A DNA stretch of 64,000 bases, from positions 49,166,277 through 49,230,276 of the forward strand of contig CM055098.1 in NCBI GenBank assembly GCA_029204225.1. The letters run 5' to 3'. Shown in pieces: positions 24,705-38,245 of this stretch. Below the pieces are notes generated by a model that was not told the origin of the DNA, did not search any database, and saw nothing but the letters and a program-made list of their open reading frames with translations. Origin of the DNA: Diphasiastrum complanatum (lineage: Eukaryota > Streptophyta > Lycopodiopsida > Lycopodiales > Lycopodiaceae). Each line of letters starts with the position of its first letter. The stretch's first letter is position 1. The position numbers and the translations under genes were made by a program.

Positions 24705-27026
24705 TAGTGGCATTTCCACTGATAATATTATCAACATAAAGTACAATCAAGACAATGCTATCTTCGTTTATAAGAACATAAAGATTTGGATCTGAATTTC
24801 TCCTTACAAACTCATGCATCCATACCATGCGCGTGGCGCTTGCTTAAGGCCATAAAGTGCTTTGCGTAGCTTGCACACCTTATGTTCTTGTCTCTTTGCC
24901 ATAAAGCCCTGTGGTTGGACCATGTAAACTTCTTCCTCTAAGTCACCATTCAAAAATGCGGACTTCACATCCATTTGATGGATCTTCCACCCAAAATGAG
25001 ATGCTAAGGTGATGCTAAGACGTAGCGTAGTCCACTTAGCCACTGGAGCAAATGTCTCTTTATAGTCAATTTCTTTGTTTTGCTCATAGCCCTTCACTAC
25101 TAGGTGTGCCTTATGCTTTGCTATCGTGTCATCCGCATGAAACTTTGTTCTAAACACCCATTTGTTGTCAATGGGTTTTTTTTCCAAGCGGTAGATCAAC
25201 TACCTCCCACATACCATGTCTGTGGATGGACTCCATCTCCTTTTCCATTGCCCTTTGACACTTTTTGTGATCCTTTGCCTCATCAAAGGTTGATGGCTGT
25301 CGACACTTCAAAATGTCACTCATTAGGGCATAGTTCACATGATAGCGATCGGGAGGCTTCCTTTTCCGCGTTGATCTTCTCACTTCTTCTTGTGTGCTAG
25401 ATCTTGGTTGATTTAGCTTTGCATCCTTCATGATCTTTTCATACCATTTTGGTATCTTAGACTCAGGTGATACACTTCGTGGAGAGTATGTGTCCTAAGG
25501 AGTGTCCAAATAATGTCTCTTACTTCTAGCCGGTTTCTCCTTTATTGCTCATATCGGCAAGTTCCTTCCCCTAGGATCTTGGATAGGTGGTGTCCTCTCA
25601 TACTCGCCCTCTTGACCTTCACCTTCATGTGCATCATCCTGTGGAGCATCTTATTCATTTTCTTCTTCCAAGATTGTGAAAAGTCTTTTGATGCTTTCAT
25701 CATTTGCATGGTCTTCATTTTCATACCTATGTGTCTCATCAAAGATTACATCTTTGCTTATGTGAATCTTGTTCATTACAAGATCAAGACACCTGTACGC
25801 CTTCGTCCTCTCATCATAACCGACAAAGATACACTTGATTGCTTTGGCATCAAGTTTTCTTCGCTCCTCCTTTGGCACATGTACATAGGCCCTCTTCCAA
25901 TGACACGAAACTTGTCGATTTTTGGCTTTATTCCTGTAAATGCTTCTTCGGGAGTCACATTTGGAACCGCAACTGTAGGACTCCTGTTTTGCAAGAATGT
26001 TGCTGCACTGCATGCTTCCGACCAAAGTGAATCAGTTAAGCCCATTGTGTGATTGTGTGAATTGTCTTTTGATGCTGTGTTCCTTGCAAAAGTCCTCAAA
26101 ATTATCAGATTTGTATTCACCCCCTCTATCTGATCTTAGCACTTTGATGCGTGCATCCAGTTGGTTCTCTACGAAAGCCTTAAACTTTTTGAAATGAGCA
26201 AAAGCGTCAGATTTCTTCTTCAAGAAATAAATCCATGTCCTCCTAGAGTAATTATCTATGAAAGTCATAAAAAAATAGGCTTTCCCCATCGACATGGTCT
26301 TCATTGGGCCGCACAGGTCGCTGTGAATAAGTTCTAGCGGTTTCTTAGCTCTTGCAGCTCCACCTTTCTTGAATGTCTCCCCGTGATACTTTCCCATAAC
26401 ACATCCTTCACATATGGCATGGTGATCATCCTGTAGTGTTGGTAATCCTGTTACCATCTTCAGCTTCGCCATCAATCTTAAGCTCCCATAGTTTAAGTGA
26501 CCAAGTCTCCTATGCCACAACTCAGATTGTGACGCTGTTGAGGTAGCCAAACCATATTCATCTGGTTTTGCAGCATCCAATCTATAAAGGCCACAGTTAC
26601 TATCCCGATAACCTTTCACTTCCACCTTATGGTTGTGGTCCATATCCTTCATTACGCATCCATCCTTGACAAATTCAACCTTGAGATGTTGATTTGCCAT
26701 CACACCAACAAAAAGCAAACTCTTTTTGAGTCCAGGAACATAAAGCACATTAGGGATATTCTTGATCTTACAATCAGGAAACTGGACAAGTACATTGCCA
26801 ACACCCTGTATTTGGCATTCCTCCCCATTGGCTAGTGTGACCTTGTCCCCATCATGGATTGGCGAGAATTTCTCAGACCAATCGTGTTCCCGTTCATATG
26901 CCTTGTGGTGCCTGAATCTATGAACCATCTGGAACCATCATCAATCTGGGATGCCAATGCCGATGAGAAGATGCTTATCTCGTCATCTTCCCCATCATCT
27001 TCGACAATGTTGCCTTGTTGCTTCAC
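24705..27026 (-). pseudogene. Copia protease-integrase-RT, several inactivating changes
   Basis: Protease: RWFIDSGTTRHM at about 26920. A long open frame at 26032-26928 carries the protease end (NVLYVPGLKKSLLF), the integrase zinc domain (LWHRRLGHLNYGSL...CEGCVMGKYHGE) and core (IHSDLCGPM, FIDNYSRRTWIYFL, RSDRGGEYKSDNF). After FTQSHNG the sequence jumps to LTDSLWSEACSAATFLQNRS, so the segment that should carry the catalytic Glu is deleted. The integrase tail, KCIFVGYDERTKAYRCLD, is at about 25830. The linker contains RRSTRKRKPPDRY. RT: NKWVFRTKFHADDTIAKHKA, FAPVAKWTTLRLSI, HQMDVKSAFLNGDLEEEVYM, LRKALYGLKQAPRAWY. Then, in another frame, LYVDNIISG replaces YVDD at about 24725-24745. Both integrase and RT are therefore catalytically dead. 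Confidence 0.9.
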
Positions 27027-27095
27027 TTTTCCCGCCTTTATGTCCGCTTTCTTGTTGTAACATTCACGTGCCCAATGACCCGATTTATGGAAATA

Positions 27096-27690
27096 TTAAC
27101 ATTTGCCTTTCTTCTTCCTTTTCACCTTCGATGACGACTCTCCCTCATCATCATTGTCCTTGGATTTCTTAGGAATCCTCTTCCACCCTTTCTGCTTGCC
27201 TTTAGCAAGCAATGCTTGATCATCCTGTGGGGTTTGCCTTGACTTCACCACCTCTTGACATTGCTCCTCCTGCAACGTTATCCCATGCAAGTCTTCAAAA
27301 GTAGGCAATCTCTCCCTCGAAGCAATGCCACTCACAAACATTTGTAAGCTTTCCGAAACCCCACTCATAGTGGTATGCACCAATTCAACATCCTTGATTG
27401 GTTCTCCAATTGCCACAAGTTGATCTCTCAATTCCTTTATCCTGGTGAAGAAAGATCCCACCGATTCGCCTTCTTCCATCTTGATTGTGTTCAATCTCGA
27501 CTTCAAGAACATGGCTCGAGCTGGATTGCAAGTTTGAAATTGCATTCTAAGAGCTTCCCAAGCTCCCCTAGCTGTTGTGGCATCACTTATATGGGTGATT
27601 ACATGGTCTTTTACTGAAAGGTTGATCAATTTGTAGGCTATAAAGTATATGCCGAAGCCAACTGTGATGTCAAAAATAAAAAATAATGAC
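27096..27690 (-). pseudogene. Copia Gag, zinc knuckle broken
   Basis: The open frame at 27096-27629 has the usual plant copia capsid blocks: ARGAWEALRMQFQT, FLKSRLNTIKMEEGESVGSF, RIKELRDQLVAIGEPI and a basic C-terminal linker (KKSKDNDDEGESSSKVKRKK). The zinc knuckle starts with Cys and then a stop, then YFHKSGHWAREC, so two positions of CX2CX4HX4C are damaged. The N-terminal 70 or so residues of Gag are not readable upstream of 27690. Confidence 0.88.
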
Positions 27691-28769
27691 CTGCAATTTT
27701 TGGCTTACCAGGCCACCTGCCACTTTTCTGCCAAATTGAAAGCCAAATCGGCGTCGCCTTCTGAAATGCTCCTTGTCACTAACTCCCAACTACGTGCCCA
27801 ATGGAAAATCACTTTTGGCATGTTCCGAACACTTTCTTTGTGGCAATCACTCTGTTTTGACGTACCGTACTTGCAAGTACAGTCAGGGTGCCCTTCGTTT
27901 GGCCAAAATAGGCTAAAGGAAGTGAAAATAGAGTCACTTTAAGTTTTTGAACTGTCTTTTCACCTTGAGAAGATTCACTCTTCACCAACTTCAGGACCCA
28001 ACTCAAATTTCAAGTTGAAATTTTTTAAAGAAGTTGAAGTGTGATTTACACTTCAGGCCCCTTTCACCCTTTCATGGGTCCCTTTACTTGCCATCCAATG
28101 GTCACCTACGATTCGACGACCTTAGCTCTTAGATCTTTCACCATTGATCCACGATTTTGGATCCACTGGATCTCTAGATACACTGAAGGAGAACTCTTTC
28201 TCCACGCGCGAGCAGACCGGCGAGCCCATCTCCCTTCCTACACGGCCAGTTCATTTACAAGCTTTAGCTATGGCTGATCTACAAATATGGATTCAGTACT
28301 CTTGTTGGCGCACGACTGCTCACGGCCTTTCAGAGGTCAATGCGACCAGTTAGGACGCCCACCACCACCAATTTACAGCTTCCAAAAATCTTCAAAAAAA
28401 GAAAGATTCGTAGCTGCTCAGTTTGAAACCCTAGCTGAACGAAGGATGAGATTTTCTTGGACTTTATTCAATCTTTTTCAGAGATACTTTCTGCAGCTAC
28501 CTGTCCCACTGAGGTCGCCCTACCGTAAGCTATCTTTTGCTTCAAATTATTCTTCAAACGATATCCGATTGGATTCATGCCAATCACAAACGCCAAGCAA
28601 CCCTCCTACTAAATTTTGGGCTTCTGTTCAAATTCAGCCAACAATGCCCTGTCCACACTACAGTTCTGAGCAAATTCTTTGAATTTCCACAACTTGATTT
28701 GTGCTACCCAGCAAGCAAACCGTCATGAATTTACAGCCTTCGTCCTTGTCCAGTGAATAGCTGCCAAGG

Positions 28770-28781
28770 GCTCTAATACCA
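28770..28781 (-). promoter_or_regulatory. Primer-binding site of the minus-strand copia element
   Basis: Minus strand TGGTATTAGAGC followed by CCTTGGCAG, one base from the initiator tRNA-Met site and with the common plant continuation. Confidence 0.85.
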
Positions 28782-28784
28782 AGT

Positions 28785-29170
28785 TGAGAATACAATTTAA
28801 AACTTGACCAAATTAATCACCACAGTACAATGTTAAGTGCAACAAGACAAGACAACAGAATTGCTCTCTTTCAAACTGTATACTCACACACTAATTTGCA
28901 AGTACAAAAATAAAATTGCTTAAGAGCACTCAAAGGGCTCGTAAAAGAAAGACGGCCCGATAATTCTAGAACTGGGCACAGGTGGTACCATCAAAATTAG
29001 AAAGCACTGTATAAGTCGATCATTGTTACTTTAACTAAGAGGTGTGCCACATAGGCAACCAATGGAATGAAGAGGTGAGGGCCTACCTCAGGCATAAAAA
29101 GGCACCTCCTGTACTTATTTTGCATGTTCAATCAAGAGGAGGAGATTCTGTTGAGATTTGTTGTGAACTT
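28785..29170 (-). repeat. Candidate LTR remnant next to the primer site
   Basis: TGAGAATACAATTTAAAACTT at 28785 sits where the LTR edge of the minus-strand element is expected. No partner LTR exists for comparison, so the right limit is arbitrary. A TATA-like CATAAAAAGGC occurs on the plus strand near 29093. Confidence 0.3.
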
Positions 29171-31091
29171 CCATGCCTCTAACCGTGCTCTCTCTTTTGG
29201 TTTCTTGAATTTTCTCTTGTTGCTTTATGTTTTGGGTTGTAGTCTTACATGCATTTTGTCAAGTTGGAATTTTTGATTGCATGAATGACTTTGCAAGTCT
29301 TGCAACAAACTTTGGTTGTGTTTGAAAATATGAGTAACAATTTTTGTTATGCCTAATAGTTGCACACAAATAGTAATTTTTTTACTGTTGCTTTGTCGAA
29401 AATAATTCAATTTCCTTGAGACTCGACTTTTGTAAGCAAGAGGGTGAGTAGCAATTATATTTCGTACCTTTCAAATTTCTAGTCATGTGAGTAATTGCTT
29501 TTGATAGTCAATTAACAATGGTTTTGACTAAAAGTTCCTCCTATACTTTTATTTATTGATTTTGGCTCTAACTTGTACATTGACCATATTGTACTATGGT
29601 TGTTGGCACTGAATGAGAACCACCTAATTCATGGAAAGATTGAGAATCCTCATATCTGCCAATTTCAAATGTCAACATCGTGAACCTCATTTACTTTGAC
29701 AAGTTCTACGTCATCAGAAATCTCTTGAACTTCACCAAATATAGCTCTATTGGATTTTGATTGATGGAAATGTGGGCCTTCTCTAATCAAAGAAAAACTC
29801 CCTCATCAAGGATCAATAGATGTGTGATGATCAATGAATTTGCTAGAATCAATGACAAAGAAGATTTCAAATTGTGAATGATCACCACCTCTCTCTTCCT
29901 CTTCATCATAACAATGTTCTATTTATGCTACTCCGATATTTGAAGAGAAAGAAGTTGAACTAATAGTCCCAAAAAATTACAGTACATGAGTCATCTCTTG
30001 ATAAAATAATTAGTTGGAGTCAAATGATGACCAAGTAAATGAATGTTAAGCTACGTCATTAAATATTCCGAAGTAAGATCCAAAAGGAGTGGTCTCTTGA
30101 AAAACTCTAAACTTGAAAATTATAGATAATGAGTTGTCACTTATAATAAAAAAAATTGAATACCTTGTAGTTTTAATATGTTGAAGATTTATAAATTTGT
30201 GGACAAACTTGATGAGATAAAGACAAAAGATAAAAATAAAATATGTGTTTTACCTTACAAAAGGATTATCTTCATTTGCACAAAAAGCTGGTTTAGACAA
30301 TAGACAATCTAAAATTGAGAGAAGGCCGCTTTTTGACCAGCCCGGAGAAGAGGATAAAGATGGAACATGCAAATTTTTTTCGAAGAGGTTGATAAGAGTA
30401 TTTCAAATATATATTTTGGATAAACTTATGATAAAAATTTGACTTTGTCGAGATGATGCTTTCAAGATGTATTTTGACAAAGCCCTTGTCACACTTGTAA
30501 GTCTTGTATTTTCTAAAATGCTTTTTATTTGATTTATCTTCTCTAAGTCACTATGTTGAGATAGTTTGGTTTTCAATAAATCAGGTTATATAATTGTGTT
30601 TTCAGAGTTCGATCCAATTTCAAAAGGTAATGACAATATCTTTTCATCGCATGGTTCAAAGTCAATCAGTTTGGAAAAAGACAAGAGTTCCTCCTCAATT
30701 TCTCAGACAATGAAATTGAAGTTCCAATACGAAGAAAAGCAACCATTTTATTTTTAAATCCATAATAACTCCATTCATCATTTTGGTAGACCTTGACGAA
30801 TGTGATTCAATTGAAAATTGTGAATTTAATAACCTAGACTCTTATCATCTTTTTCTTTAGGAGGAATTCATAGTTTACAAGCTCAAAAAGGGCTTTCTCA
30901 AGAATATCTCCACATCCTTGCCTTTCATAGTGTTAATGCACTCGCTTTTGTTGGTTTAGCAATGGACAAAACAAAACTCTTTGCCTAGGACCATAACTTT
31001 GACCAAGATTATCATATGAAAATGGCTGCCATTCAAGAAATATGGTTTTTTCATAGAGAATATATAAGATATTCCAAAATTGATGAAATAT
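29171..31091. other. AT-rich stretch without recognisable gene
   Basis: Short open frames at 30245-30442 and 30566-30757 (plus) have no recognised features. No element ends were found. Confidence 0.4.
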
Positions 31092-31199
31092 AGTTAATTT
31101 TTCACACACACACACACACATTTATATATATATATGTATGTATTTTCGAGAGAGAATTTTTTGCGAAATTTTTGAGATAGAAAATTTTATTGCAAAATT

Positions 31200-31295
<96 letters not shown>
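31092..31295. repeat. (AC)n, (TA)n and (AG)n microsatellites
   Basis: AC repeats lie at 31105-31120, a TA run at 31124-31134, and an uninterrupted (AG)n at 31203-31290. The (AG)n follows three spaced copies of AATTTTTGAGA-like sequence (31137-31205), so the repeat appears to have expanded from a GAGA within that word. Confidence 0.95.
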
Positions 31296-31297
<2 letters not shown>

Positions 31298-31660
31298 ACG
31301 AAGCCGTCAAAATTTTTTGAGATATTTTCGCGATGGCTTCGCCAAATTTCCCTAAAGGCTTTGCGAAAATCTCGCGAAAATCCCTGAATCCTTTGCGAAA
31401 TTTGAGGATCAATGTCGCATTTTATTCGAGGGTCAGTGTTGTATTTTTTTTTGAGGGACAATTTTGCGAAGCCTTCGCGGGAGTTTCGTGATCCGATCTT
31501 CGGGATTTTCGCGAAGGCTTTGTGGCATTTTCGCGAAGGCATTGCCGATTTTCGCGAAGGCTTCGTGGAAATCTCGCGAAGCTTTCGCGGATTTCGCGAA
31601 GGCATCGGGATTTTCGCGAAATTTTTTTGAAGCCTTCAAGGGTTTTCACGAAATCCCACA
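31296..31660. repeat. Array rich in the palindrome TTCGCGAA
   Basis: Over about 360 bp the words TTTCGCGAAGGC, ATCTCGCGAA, TTTCGCGG and GGATTTTCGCGAA recur at irregular 15-40 bp spacing, at least eight times. Long frames open on both strands because the core is self-complementary. The surrounding DNA is AT-rich with few CpG, so the CpG density here is out of character. Confidence 0.85.
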
Positions 31661-31683
31661 TCCAAATATATACATACATATGT

Positions 31684-31849
31684 ATCTTCCAAATCATCGG
31701 TCGCCACCTAGATCGGCCTCCGTCAACGACGAGCACTTACAACTAGAAGAAGACAATCCAGCCTTCTCCCTCATTCAGCCATCTTCCAAATCATCGGCCG
31801 TCACTAGATCGGCCGCCATTGCTCGTCATCGATGGGCACTCACAACTAG
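31684..31849 (+). mobile_element. Two tandem Helitron-like 3' ends
   Basis: Two related segments (31684-31746 and 31786-31849) both contain CTTCCAAATCATCGG, a small hairpin and end in ACAACTAG. In the second, GCTCGTC-ATC-GATGGGC (31821-31837) can pair with G-U pairs and is followed 8 bases later by CTAG and a T. A short GC-rich hairpin about 10 bases before CTRR and insertion next to A/T are what plant Helitron 3' ends look like. No 5' TC end or helicase gene was found, so these would be fragments or non-autonomous. Confidence 0.5.
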
Positions 31850-31901
<52 letters not shown>

Positions 31902-31925
31902 CATATGTATGTATGTATGTATGTA

Positions 31926-31989
<64 letters not shown>
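31850..31989. repeat. Compound microsatellite (AC)n(GTAT)n(AT)n
   Basis: An (AC)n run at about 31851-31895 is followed by GTAT units and an (AT)n run to 31989. It separates two oppositely oriented Helitron-like ends. Confidence 0.96.
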
Positions 31990-31990
<1 letters not shown>

Positions 31991-32084
31991 TAGTAAAGAG
32001 TGCCCGTCGTTGACGGGCAATGGACGACCGATGGTCGTTGACAGGTGGCCGATGGTTGCTAATGGTCATTGACGGGTGGCCGAT
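31990..32084 (-). mobile_element. Helitron-like 3' end, minus orientation
   Basis: Read on the minus strand: GCCCGTC-AAC-GACGGGC is a perfect 7-bp stem with a 3-nt loop (plus 32002-32018), followed by ACTCTTTA and CTAG, then T of the (AT)n tract. This is the expected layout of a Helitron 3' terminus inserted between A and T. Further inside, two imperfect copies of a roughly 30-bp word with GGTCGTTGACAGGTGGCCGATGG occur. Confidence 0.6.
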
Positions 32085-32187
32085 GTATGTGTGTGTATGT
32101 ACATGAGTACATGTGTTATATGTGTATGTGGATTTGTGTGTATGATTTGTGCTTGATGGTGGGATTTATGTGGTCAATGGTGTGTGT

Positions 32188-32993
32188 GTGTGTGTGTTTG
32201 TGCTTGATGGTGGGATTTATGTGGTCAATGGTGTGTGTGTGTGTGTATGAAATGTGCATGTGTGTATGCATGTGTGATTTATGTGACCGATGGTGTGTGC
32301 ATGTGTGTATGAGTGTGCATGTGCATTTCTCTGTGTATACTGAACTGCTTGGAGCCCGATTTGTTGATGCGGGCTCGTCTCGACGTGCAACACTGGATGG
32401 AACAGACGACATGCATGACGGAACCTGTTGCAATACTGGACCACTTCTTGAAAATGCCAAAAAGTAAACGACTAACTTTATCAGCACACCAAGCAAGTTG
32501 TTGCAAGTATGGATAAAGTTAGATACCAGTGATGAAAAAAGAGATTGACGTCTCTCGGAGACACTAATCTCAATGATTCAAGATGCTCAGTGTATGATTT
32601 GTGCTTGATGGTGGGATTTATGTGGTCAATGGTGTGTGTGTGTGTGTGTATGAAATGTGCATGTGTGTATGCATGTGTGATTTATGTGACCGATGGTGTG
32701 TGCATGTGTGTATGAGTGTGCATGTGCATTTCTCTGTGTATACTGAACTGCTTGGAGCCCGATTTGTTGATGCGGGCTCGTCTCGACGTGCAACACTGGA
32801 TGGAACAGACGACATGCATGACGGAACCTGTTGCAATACTGGACCACTTCTTGAAAATGCCAAAAAGTAAACGACTAACTTTATCAGCACACCAAGCAGG
32901 TTGTTGCAAGTATGGATAAAGTTAGATACCAGTGATGAAAAAAGAGATTGACGTCTCTCGGAGACACTAATCTCAATGATTCAAGATGCTCAG
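32188..32993 (+). repeat. 403-bp direct tandem duplication
   Basis: Copies 32188-32590 and 32591-32993 are almost identical: both run from a TTTGTGCTTGATGGTGG start through a (GT)n patch to CAAGATGCTCAG. Only isolated base differences (for example CAAGCAAGTTG versus CAAGCAGGTTG) and small GT length changes are visible, so the duplication is recent. A partial extra copy of the first 50 bp lies at 32140-32187. Open frames inside are GT-repeat artefacts plus about 50 codons without known features. Confidence 0.95.
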
Positions 32994-34185
32994 TTCTTGG
33001 TGAGCCCTAAAATAGTGTGCAATTGAAAAATGAACACCATTCATTTGACCTTCCATCATATGAATGCATTTTATAGCTCTCAAAGATGAAATACTTGAGG
33101 TGATGTAACAGTTCAACCAAGGTTACCAAAAGCAAAAAACTTGTCTTTCAAATGAGAAACGGGGTTGGATCAAAACTAAAAGATCGCATGTGTTAGGATC
33201 TCTGAGATAGATTGTCACATCCATTCCCGACAAGGTACTACAGGAGCAAGAGGAAAGGATGAGACATATTGATCAAGCAAACTTGTACATCAAGAGAATA
33301 AAAAATTATAGAGTTGGGAAGAAAGAAAAATGAAGAACCCTAGAGGTAAGAACAAAGGAAAACTTCGTGTCAAATTTCCATTTCAATTTGAATAAATAAA
33401 AAAATGTCTAGTTTTAGATATTCAACTTCTGCTATTTCCCACAATCGTTGCAAGGATAGGATTAGCAAATATGTTCTTCAATAGAGCATGGATGCTAGAC
33501 GAAGAAAAGAACTTTGGGTAAAACTTTCTGTTCATGATCTATGGGTAAAATTTTTGTAATTCAAAATAAATACGAAAGCCATATAATAAATCTTAGTGCG
33601 GTTCTGCTCATCGATGATGTTTTTTTAGGTGGATTGACAGGAGAAGGGGAAAACATATGGGGTAGGCGGAGTGCGGGTGTGGTCCCTAATGGTTAAAAGC
33701 AAGTTGTTTGGGCAAGAGGCCGATGGTTTAAGTGCTCGAGGGAGATGGGTGAGTGGGTTTTGCCATGTGACAAAAAAGGGTGAGGGAGTGCTAAAAAAAG
33801 ATATGCTCCTGTCCTTAAAAGCCTTCGTTTTTTTTTTTTGGGGACATAATTTCTTTCTTGATGGGGACGTTTTTTTGTCTCCTTTTTAAAAAAAGAAAAC
33901 TTAATTTATGGGGAGCCAAAAAGCCCCTTCACTTTTTTTGTTTTTTGGAGAGTGGGGGTTCACATTTTTAAGTGGATTTACATTCATATTTTTTTATGAG
34001 AGGTTTACATTTAAGAAAAAGTGTGTGTGTGTGTGGGGGGGGAGTAAATATTGATATATTTACTTTTAATGGAATAGAGGCACCCCCTTGTTTATATATC
34101 TACACACACACACATTTTAACCTTCTTCATCCTTTTTAGGGGCATGAAGAGACCTCCCTCCCTCTATGGGTGGTTGGTCGGCCTG

Positions 34186-34187
<2 letters not shown>
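32994..34187. other. No gene recognised
   Basis: A 72-codon open frame at 33671-33889 has no features. The stretch 33516-33596 (GTTCATGATCTATGG..., GAAAGCCATATAATAAAT) recurs in diverged form at 35200-35275, suggesting two fragments of one repeat family flanking the intervening microsatellites. Confidence 0.4.
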
Positions 34188-34262
<75 letters not shown>

Positions 34263-34363
34263 GGGGCTCGTGGGAAAGAGAGAAGGAGATTAAAGGACTC
34301 TAGACTCTATACTTCATACAATATATCTCATCTACAAAAGGTTTTTTATATGGAGATGTGTGT

Positions 34364-34418
<55 letters not shown>

Positions 34419-34476
34419 TTCGTTGTGTCGGGGGTCACACACACACAACGAACACGTGCACACACACACACATAGG

Positions 34477-34550
<74 letters not shown>
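34188..34550. repeat. (AG)n and interrupted (AC)n microsatellites
   Basis: (AG)n at 34188-34259. (AC)n tracts at 34366-34415, 34436-34448, 34459-34472 and 34480-34548 are separated by short unique words such as GCATTCGTTGTGTCGGGGGT. Apparent ORFs on both strands are repeat translation. Confidence 0.96.
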
Positions 34551-34551
<1 letters not shown>

Positions 34552-34884
34552 TCACACTCACTCACACATGCGTGCGCGTGTGTGTGCATGCACATATGTT
34601 CCAAATCCTCCCTCCCCCCCCTATTTTTCTCTTTTTATTGTCTTTTTACTCCCCTCACCCCATCCCCCTCCCTTTTTTTTTATTGTGCATTTTTTGGCCC
34701 ATGGATAAAAGCTTGTGGGTAATGATTTAGGAGTTAAAGCTAGTGAGTTTGGTTGGGCTTGTGGTCAAGCATACTGTTCTTTGGTCAATCTTGTGCAATC
34801 ACAACACCTCAGTAAGATCCTGTAGGGTGTGTGTTGAAGTCCACACGTGCTAAAAACTTCACACCCTTAACAACACAAATTCTA

Positions 34885-35118
34885 GAGAAAATGGCAGGAG
34901 TTGAGGCTTTCAACTTTTTAGATGATTTAGTGGCTATTTCCTAGTCTAGATAGCCCCTAAGGATTACAAGATGGCTTTTGCCACAAATATGGCATTTATG
35001 CTACAACTTAGTGACTTTTGCCCTATGCAACGCCCCTTCCACGTTCCAATGCGTCATGCAAATGGCGTTTCAAGATTTGCTCCACCGCATTGTCGAGATT
35101 TATCTTGATGATCTGGGG
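34885..35118 (+). pseudogene. Ty3/gypsy RT fragment
   Basis: A small piece of gypsy RT palm: MAGVEAFNFLDDLV near 34888, an ATNMAFM-like word, then CNAPSTFQCVMQMAFQDLLH and the catalytic IYLDDL at about 35100-35116 (YLDD intact). At least two shifts occur in 230 bp. Both sides are unrelated, so it is an isolated fragment. It resembles the RT at 9.4-10.0 kb (AGAEAYSFLDGF, NAPSSFQRVMQFAFKDYL). Confidence 0.82.
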
Positions 35119-35664
35119 GTGCAAAATGGTGGGCCAAGATAGGAATTTGAAGGATTGAAAAAAAGAAAAAAACCAGTTTAAGGCAGTCAAATTTTTTTTT
35201 ATGTTCATGATTTATGGATAAAACTTTGATAATTTAAAATATATAAGAAAGCCAAGTAATAAAGATCATTGATTAAAGTTTAAATCACATTTAAGTGTGT
35301 GAAGAAAATAAAAGCTTAACTTCAAACTTTAAGTATTTGAATTTAGTAAGTGGGAGGGAGGGGGTGAGGAATCTTTTTGGGGTCCACTCCTCAATGCACA
35401 CAATGTGCAAATGTATGGGGATATGCACATTTCCCATACATGCATCCTCCTCCATAAGTTTTTTAGTTAAAAAAAGCTCATGCATGGGTGAGGGGAGGAG
35501 GATGCATGGGTGCACCCATACACATGCGCAAAAGTGTACATAAGTTTAAATAAATATATATATATATATAGATGTTGTACCACCAAACCATGCTTTTAGC
35601 CATATATATGTGTATGTGTATATGTATATATATATGTATGTATGTATATATACACGCACACACA

Positions 35665-35700
35665 CACTAGCGGATATGCCCGCGTCGTTGACAGGCGACC
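35665..35700 (-). mobile_element. Possible Helitron-like 3' end
   Basis: Minus strand CTGTCAACGACGCGGGC...CTAG, directly beside an (AC)n/(TA)n tract, resembles the end at 31990-32018 (GTCAACGAC core, CTAG at the microsatellite edge). The stem is weaker here. Confidence 0.35.
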
Positions 35701-36343
35701 GGACGTTGATTGTAGATGGCTTGCGTATTGGTCGGATGTTGATTGCAGATGGTTTGCATTTTGGACAAGAGGGCATTTTGGGTGGCGGCTGATGCTTTTA
35801 ACGATGGCAAGAGGCTGGTTGTGGATTGTTTTCTCATGCAGCTAAATATCTATGTTGAATGTATGTACGTGTAGATGTGTGTATATGTGTGTGTATGGCT
35901 ATGCATAGGTGTGTATGTAATGTGTGTATTTCAGTTTGTAATCAACGTTGATTGAATGTGTGTCTGACATGTGTATGTGAAATTTTTAAAAGTGGTAATT
36001 CAAATACATTTGAACTAAAATAATTTTGAAATGATAATCTCTAAGTCTAATATGAAAATCCAAATAAACAAATATGACCAAATTTGACTAAACTAGTTGA
36101 AATGTCTCACAACTCCCAAAATGCTCAGTGTAACATCCTCCCCAAACTCTAATCCTCTCACAGACAAACCAACATCTATTCCAAGAGGAGTGTCATCATC
36201 AACACTCGCAATGGTGACTGAACCAACTATATTCCTATGAACACCCTGTTGAACCTACTCCAACTTGTGAGGGAGAAGCCTCCTCTTCGCTCTTCTCCTC
36301 CGCTCTAATCTACTCTTTCTCTCTTACCTAGACTCCAACTTTG
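35701..36343. other. Left flank of the chromovirus, no clear gene
   Basis: GT-rich to 35990, then AT-rich. On the minus strand, 36330-36100 reads with basic (RLERRRRAKRRLLPHKLE) and acidic stretches (VDDDTPLGIDVGLSVRGLEF) and one stop. It may be the continuation of the frame at 44658-44897 that the chromovirus interrupted. Confidence 0.3.

Positions 36344-38245
<1,902 letters not shown>

Larger units (their letters stand above)
24700..28784 (-). mobile_element. Ty1/copia element, minus strand, 3' end lost
   Basis: Read leftward from the primer site at 28770-28781: leader, Gag, protease, integrase and two-thirds of RT, ending at about 24700 just after the RT catalytic box. The rest of RT, RNase H, polypurine tract and 3' LTR are gone, replaced by an unrelated plus-strand ORF. 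About 1.1 kb between the primer site and recognisable Gag holds no readable frame. Confidence 0.88.

Noticed and set aside
31684-32020. Inverted repeat around the microsatellite as a MITE or foldback transposon
   Set aside because: The two plus-oriented tandem copies and the perfect hairpin before CTAG fit Helitron-like ends better, and no target duplication was found outside.
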